Shown: piece after piece, positions 7,104 to 9,404 of the stretch
Layout: each line of letters opens with the position of its first letter
Numbering within the stretch: the first letter of the stretch is position 1
DNA from: Lentisphaerota bacterium
Lineage (GTDB): Bacteria > Verrucomicrobiota > Kiritimatiellia > JAAZAB01
Length of the DNA: 9,404 nt
Reading direction: 5' to 3'
Assembly (NCBI GenBank): GCA_020201415.1
Contig: JAIVGW010000375.1
Location: 1-9,404, forward strand
Position numbers and translations under genes: made by a program
The notes under the pieces: generated by a model
Told to the model about the DNA's origin: nothing
What the model saw: only the letters and a program-made list of their open reading frames with translations
Database searches by the model: none

Positions 7104-7927
7104 TGACCGCCACTCTGGCGCGCGCCGCCGGGGTGCTGGAAGTAGTGGCCTGCTCGCCAGCCGATGCCGGCGGCGGGATGAATCCCCACCTGCTGTACGC
7201 CATGGAAGCGGCCGGCGTCACGGAAATTTACCGCATCGGCGGCATCCAGGCCATCGGCGCCATGGCCTATGGGACCGAAACCATTCCCAAGGTGCAGAAG
7301 ATTGTCGGGCCGGGTGGACCTTACGTAACCGCGGCCAAGCGTTTCGTTTACGGCGCCGTCGCCCTGGACATGGTGGCCGGCCCCAGTGAAATCGCCGTGC
7401 TGGCGGATGACAGCGCCCAGCCCGAACATGTGGCGGCCGACCTGCTGTCGCAGGCGGAACACGGCAGCGGCGGGGAAAAAATCCTGCTGGTGACCACTTC
7501 CGCTCGGCTGGCGCAGGCGGTGCAGGAGGAACTGCTGCGGCAGACCGCCACCCTCAGCCGCCGCGAGGCGATCCAGCGGGTGCTGCGGGATGGCGCCTTG
7601 ATCGTGGTTGTCAACCATCTTGACCACGGCATGGAATTATGCAACCTGTTTGCCCCGGAACATCTGGAACTGATTGTGCCCGAGCCGCGCGTCTGGCTGA
7701 AAAAAGTGCGCAATGCCGGCGCCGTCTTTGTCGGCGCCTGGACGCCGGAATGCGCGGGCGATTTCATCGCCGGCCCCAGCCATGTGCTGCCCACCGGCGG
7801 GACCGCCGCGATGTTTTCGGGGCTTACCACGGATGATTTCCGCAAGCGCACCAGTGTCATCTCATTCACCAGGGCAACACCAATGAGAACCCCTATCCGC
7901 CCTCGCCGCTGGCGCTCCGGGCGTTAA
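7022..7927 (+). pseudogene. hisD: hisD main body (histidinol dehydrogenase catalytic core), truncated at both ends
   Basis: HisD oxidises L-histidinol to histidine with two NAD, the last two steps of histidine biosynthesis, using one zinc. This frame carries the core from LGEQFSPLDRVGIYVPGG (7022-7075) through VGPGG and DMVAGPSEIAVLAD. The zinc-ligand Gln and His of SQAEHG are at 7451 and 7460, the catalytic Glu-His of FAPEHLE at 7658 and 7661, and the zinc-ligand Asp of AGDF at 7760. SHVLPTGG and FSGLTTDDFRKRTSVISFTRA follow. After that, at about 7865, it switches to non-family residues and stops at 7927. The C-terminal 40 or so residues, including the last zinc ligand (H419 in E. coli HisD), are missing. 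The open frame extends upstream to an ATG at 6785 but is not HisD-like before 7022. Neither fragment should give an active enzyme. Confidence 0.85.
7861..7875 (+). other. hisD/hisC deletion junction
   Basis: One frame reads V-I-S-F-T-R-A (the HisD end region). The frame of hisC over the same bases reads H-Q-G-N-T-N-E-N-P-Y-P-P, of which N-T-N-E-N-P-Y-P-P is the standard HisC N-terminal motif. The hisD 3' end, any intergenic bases and the hisC start have all been removed, with the join in or near CACCAGGGCAAC. Upstream the hisC frame stops at 7834 with no ATG, GTG or TTG before 7927. Confidence 0.65.
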
Positions 7928-8853
7928 TGGAAGCCGCCGCGGACACCCTGCGACTTTATCCCGATCCGCTCTGCGGAAAATTGCGCGAAACCGTCGCCGG
8001 GCTGCACGGCGTCACATCCGATCGTGTATTTTTCGGCAACGGCTCCGATGAAATCCTGGCGTTGTGCACCCGGGCCTTCGTCGAGGACGACGGCAGCATC
8101 GGCTTCTTCGACCCTTCCTATTCCCTCTACCGCACCCTGGCACAAATCCGCAATGCTAAAATCCAAGCCATTGCGCTGGACGCGGACTGCGCCTGGCCCG
8201 CGCCGGATCCCGAAACCGCTGATCTTTTTCTCCTGACCAACCCCAACGCGCCCAGCGGACGGCTTTATCCTGAAGCGCAAGTGGAGGATTTCTGCCGCCG
8301 CGCCCGCGGCGTGGTGGTCATCGACGAAGCCTACGTGGATTTTGCCGCCGCCCATTGCATGGATCTGGCACAGCGGCTACCCAACGTGCTGGTGATGCGG
8401 TCGCTTTCCAAATCTTATTCGCTGGCCGGCCTGCGCGCCGGCTATGCCGTGGGAAATCCGGACCTGATCGCGGCGCTCTTCAAGATCAAGGACTCCTACA
8501 ACGTCAACCGTTTGACCCAGGCCGCGGCTTTGGCGGCGCTGCGCGACCAGGCGCACATGCTCGACAACGTGCGCCGGATCAAGGCCACGCGCCAGAAACT
8601 GGCGGCGGAACTGACGGCCATGGGCTTTCAGGTACACCCGTCCGAAGCCAATTTTCTCTGGGTCAAGCCCGCACGGCCCGCGGCGCAGCGCCTCTATGAA
8701 CTGCTCAAGGATCGAAAAATCCTGGTGCGTTATTTCCCGGGTACGGGTACGGGTGAACATCTGCGGATCACCATCGGCAATGAGGAACAGACGGAGCGGC
8801 TGCTGGCAGCGCTGCGCGCGCCTGAGCTTGACAACTCAACGCCCATGAGCTAA
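7927..8853 (+). CDS. hisC: Histidinol-phosphate aminotransferase, 5' end lost
   Basis: HisC is a PLP-dependent class I/II aminotransferase converting imidazole-acetol phosphate and glutamate to histidinol phosphate. Frame homology begins upstream at 7861-7926 (NTNENPYPPSP, part of the substrate pocket), but the first available start is the ATG at 7927, leaving 308 residues against a usual 350-370. Features are RLYPDPLCGKLR at 9-20, FGNGSDEILALC at 36-47, DPSYSLY at 62-68, TNPNAPSG at 104-111, VIDEAYVDF at 131-139 (PLP-binding D133, Y136) and SLSKSYSLAGLR at 159-170 (Schiff-base lysine K162). SEANFLWV and HLRITIG with a substrate-carboxylate Arg close the protein. The ATG overlaps the hisD-frame stop as TAATG, without a Shine-Dalgarno site, and is likely fortuitous. 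Without the NENPYPP segment the product would be truncated and probably inactive. The core is otherwise intact. Confidence 0.9.
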   Translation: MEAAADTLRLYPDPLCGKLRETVAGLHGVTSDRVFFGNGSDEILALCTRAFVEDDGSIGFFDPSYSLYRTLAQIRNAKIQAIALDADCAWPAPDPETADLFLLTNPNAPSGRLYPEAQVEDFCRRARGVVVIDEAYVDFAAAHCMDLAQRLPNVLVMRSLSKSYSLAGLRAGYAVGNPDLIAALFKIKDSYNVNRLTQAAALAALRDQAHMLDNVRRIKATRQKLAAELTAMGFQVHPSEANFLWVKPARPAAQRLYELLKDRKILVRYFPGTGTGEHLRITIGNEEQTERLLAALRAPELDNSTPMS

Positions 8854-8920
8854 TTTTTACCACGGATTGTTAATAGCCGGCGCGGATCTTGTCCGCCGCC
8901 ATCAACTGAAAGGATCAGCC

Positions 8921-9404
8921 ATGGGCACCAAAGGCAGAGAAATTGTCGGCATGGACGTGGACGAACTGTTGGACCTGCTGAACCGGGCTTTTTGCGACGA
9001 ATGGCTGGCTTATTACCAATACTGGCTCGGCGCCAAGATCGTCAAGGGTCCCATGAAGGATGCCGTCATCGCCGAACTCGAACAGCATGCCGCCGAGGAA
9101 TTGAGCCACGCCCTGTTGTTGAGTGGTCGCATCATCCAATTGGGCGGCACTCCGATCAACAACCCCAAGGACTGGTACAAATTCACCAATTGCGGCTATG
9201 ATGCCCCGGACGATCCCTTCGTGAAGATCATTCTGGAACAGAACATCAAAGGCGAACAATGCGCCATCACTACTTATCAGCAACTGCTGAAAAAGACCCA
9301 GACCAGCGACCCGGTAACCTACAACGTCATTCTCCAGATCATTGAGCAGGAAGTCGAACACGAAGAGGATCTGCAGTCGCTGCTGGAAGACTTCGAACTG
9401 ATGA
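8921..9404 (+). CDS. Dps-like ferritin (probable thioferritin/DPSL), runs off the window
   Basis: This is a four-helix-bundle ferritin-like protein, open to the window end after 161 codons, with AAAGGA six bases before the ATG. Candidate di-iron ligands stand in the classic pattern: E27 (DEWLAYYQY), E60 and H63 (EELSH), E112 (KGEQC), E144 and H147 (EVEH). Cysteines C91 (TNCGY) and C114 (GEQC) lie 23 residues apart and flank the centre, as in the archaeal and Bacteroides Dps-like proteins called DPSL or thioferritins, which use peroxide to oxidise and store iron in a 12-mer cage. The role would be iron storage and protection from peroxide. C25 is a further cysteine. It starts 67 bases after hisC in the same direction and may be co-transcribed, but it has its own strong ribosome site and no functional tie to histidine synthesis. 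Only the 3' end is missing, by the window cut. An ordinary bacterioferritin is the alternative. Confidence 0.85.
   Translation, partial: MGTKGREIVGMDVDELLDLLNRAFCDEWLAYYQYWLGAKIVKGPMKDAVIAELEQHAAEELSHALLLSGRIIQLGGTPINNPKDWYKFTNCGYDAPDDPFVKIILEQNIKGEQCAITTYQQLLKKTQTSDPVTYNVILQIIEQEVEHEEDLQSLLEDFELM

Noticed and set aside
7037..7627. 196-codon minus-strand frame opposite hisD
   Set aside because: It is antisense to conserved HisD core sequence and has no independent evidence of coding.
3549..7927. Frame changes as programmed frameshifting, translational bypassing or removed introns/inteins
   Set aside because: Protein sequence is missing at each join, not interrupted by extra sequence, and no slippery site or stimulatory structure was recognised. 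Deletion or misassembly explains this more simply.
8738..8754. Short tandem hexamer (GGGTAC twice, then GGGT) in hisC
   Set aside because: It encodes the P-G-T-G-T-G loop before the HLRIT motif, with a length consistent with other HisC proteins, so it is ordinary coding sequence.

Overview
The window is about 60% GC, coding-dense bacterial DNA. An AGE-family epimerase, a secreted CBM9-like protein, a formylglycine-type sulfatase and a secreted M4 protease with an unusual C-terminal beta domain point to a glycan-degrading bacterium, probably of the PVC superphylum (Kiritimatiellota or Lentisphaerota-like). That placement rests on remembered family resemblance, not on a marker gene. No rRNA, tRNA, CRISPR array, transposase or phage gene was seen.

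Layout: 32-1228 (-) is an AGE-family sugar epimerase. 1229-1565 is a non-coding divergent region with a REP-like hairpin. 1566-3524 (+) is a secreted thermolysin-family (M4) protease. Convergent to it, and reading leftward, is a likely transcription unit: sulfatase (6625 to 5390), queA (5346 to 4300) and a secreted CBM9-like protein (4261 to about 3549). A divergent promoter region (6626-6833) separates this unit from a rightward histidine cluster, hisD (broken, 6834-7927) and hisC (7927-8853, N-terminus damaged). It is followed by a Dps-like ferritin/thioferritin gene (8921 to the window edge).

The most striking feature is not one gene. Four junctions look like internal deletions that change reading frame: the CBM9-like 3' end near 3640, the sulfatase 3' end near 5420, the hisD front near 7020, and the hisD/hisC boundary near 7865. 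At three of them recognisable family sequence resumes in another frame after a missing block. At the hisD/hisC boundary the 3' end of one gene and the 5' end of the next are both absent. A fifth, in-frame gap of about 35 residues lies in the M4 catalytic domain near 2800. The AGE epimerase, queA, and the ferritin as far as it runs look intact. So many scars in 9.4 kb suggest either metagenome misassembly (short stretches dropped at contig or scaffold joins) or a real lineage losing genes by small deletions. Raw reads would decide. If real, the organism cannot make functional HisD from this locus and probably lacks these sulfatase and CBM9 functions.

Functionally, the epimerase, sulfatase and CBM9 protein fit processing of sulfated or amino-sugar-rich glycans. 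QueA (queuosine tRNA modification), HisD/HisC (histidine biosynthesis) and the ferritin (iron/oxidative stress) are housekeeping functions with no obvious link to that theme.
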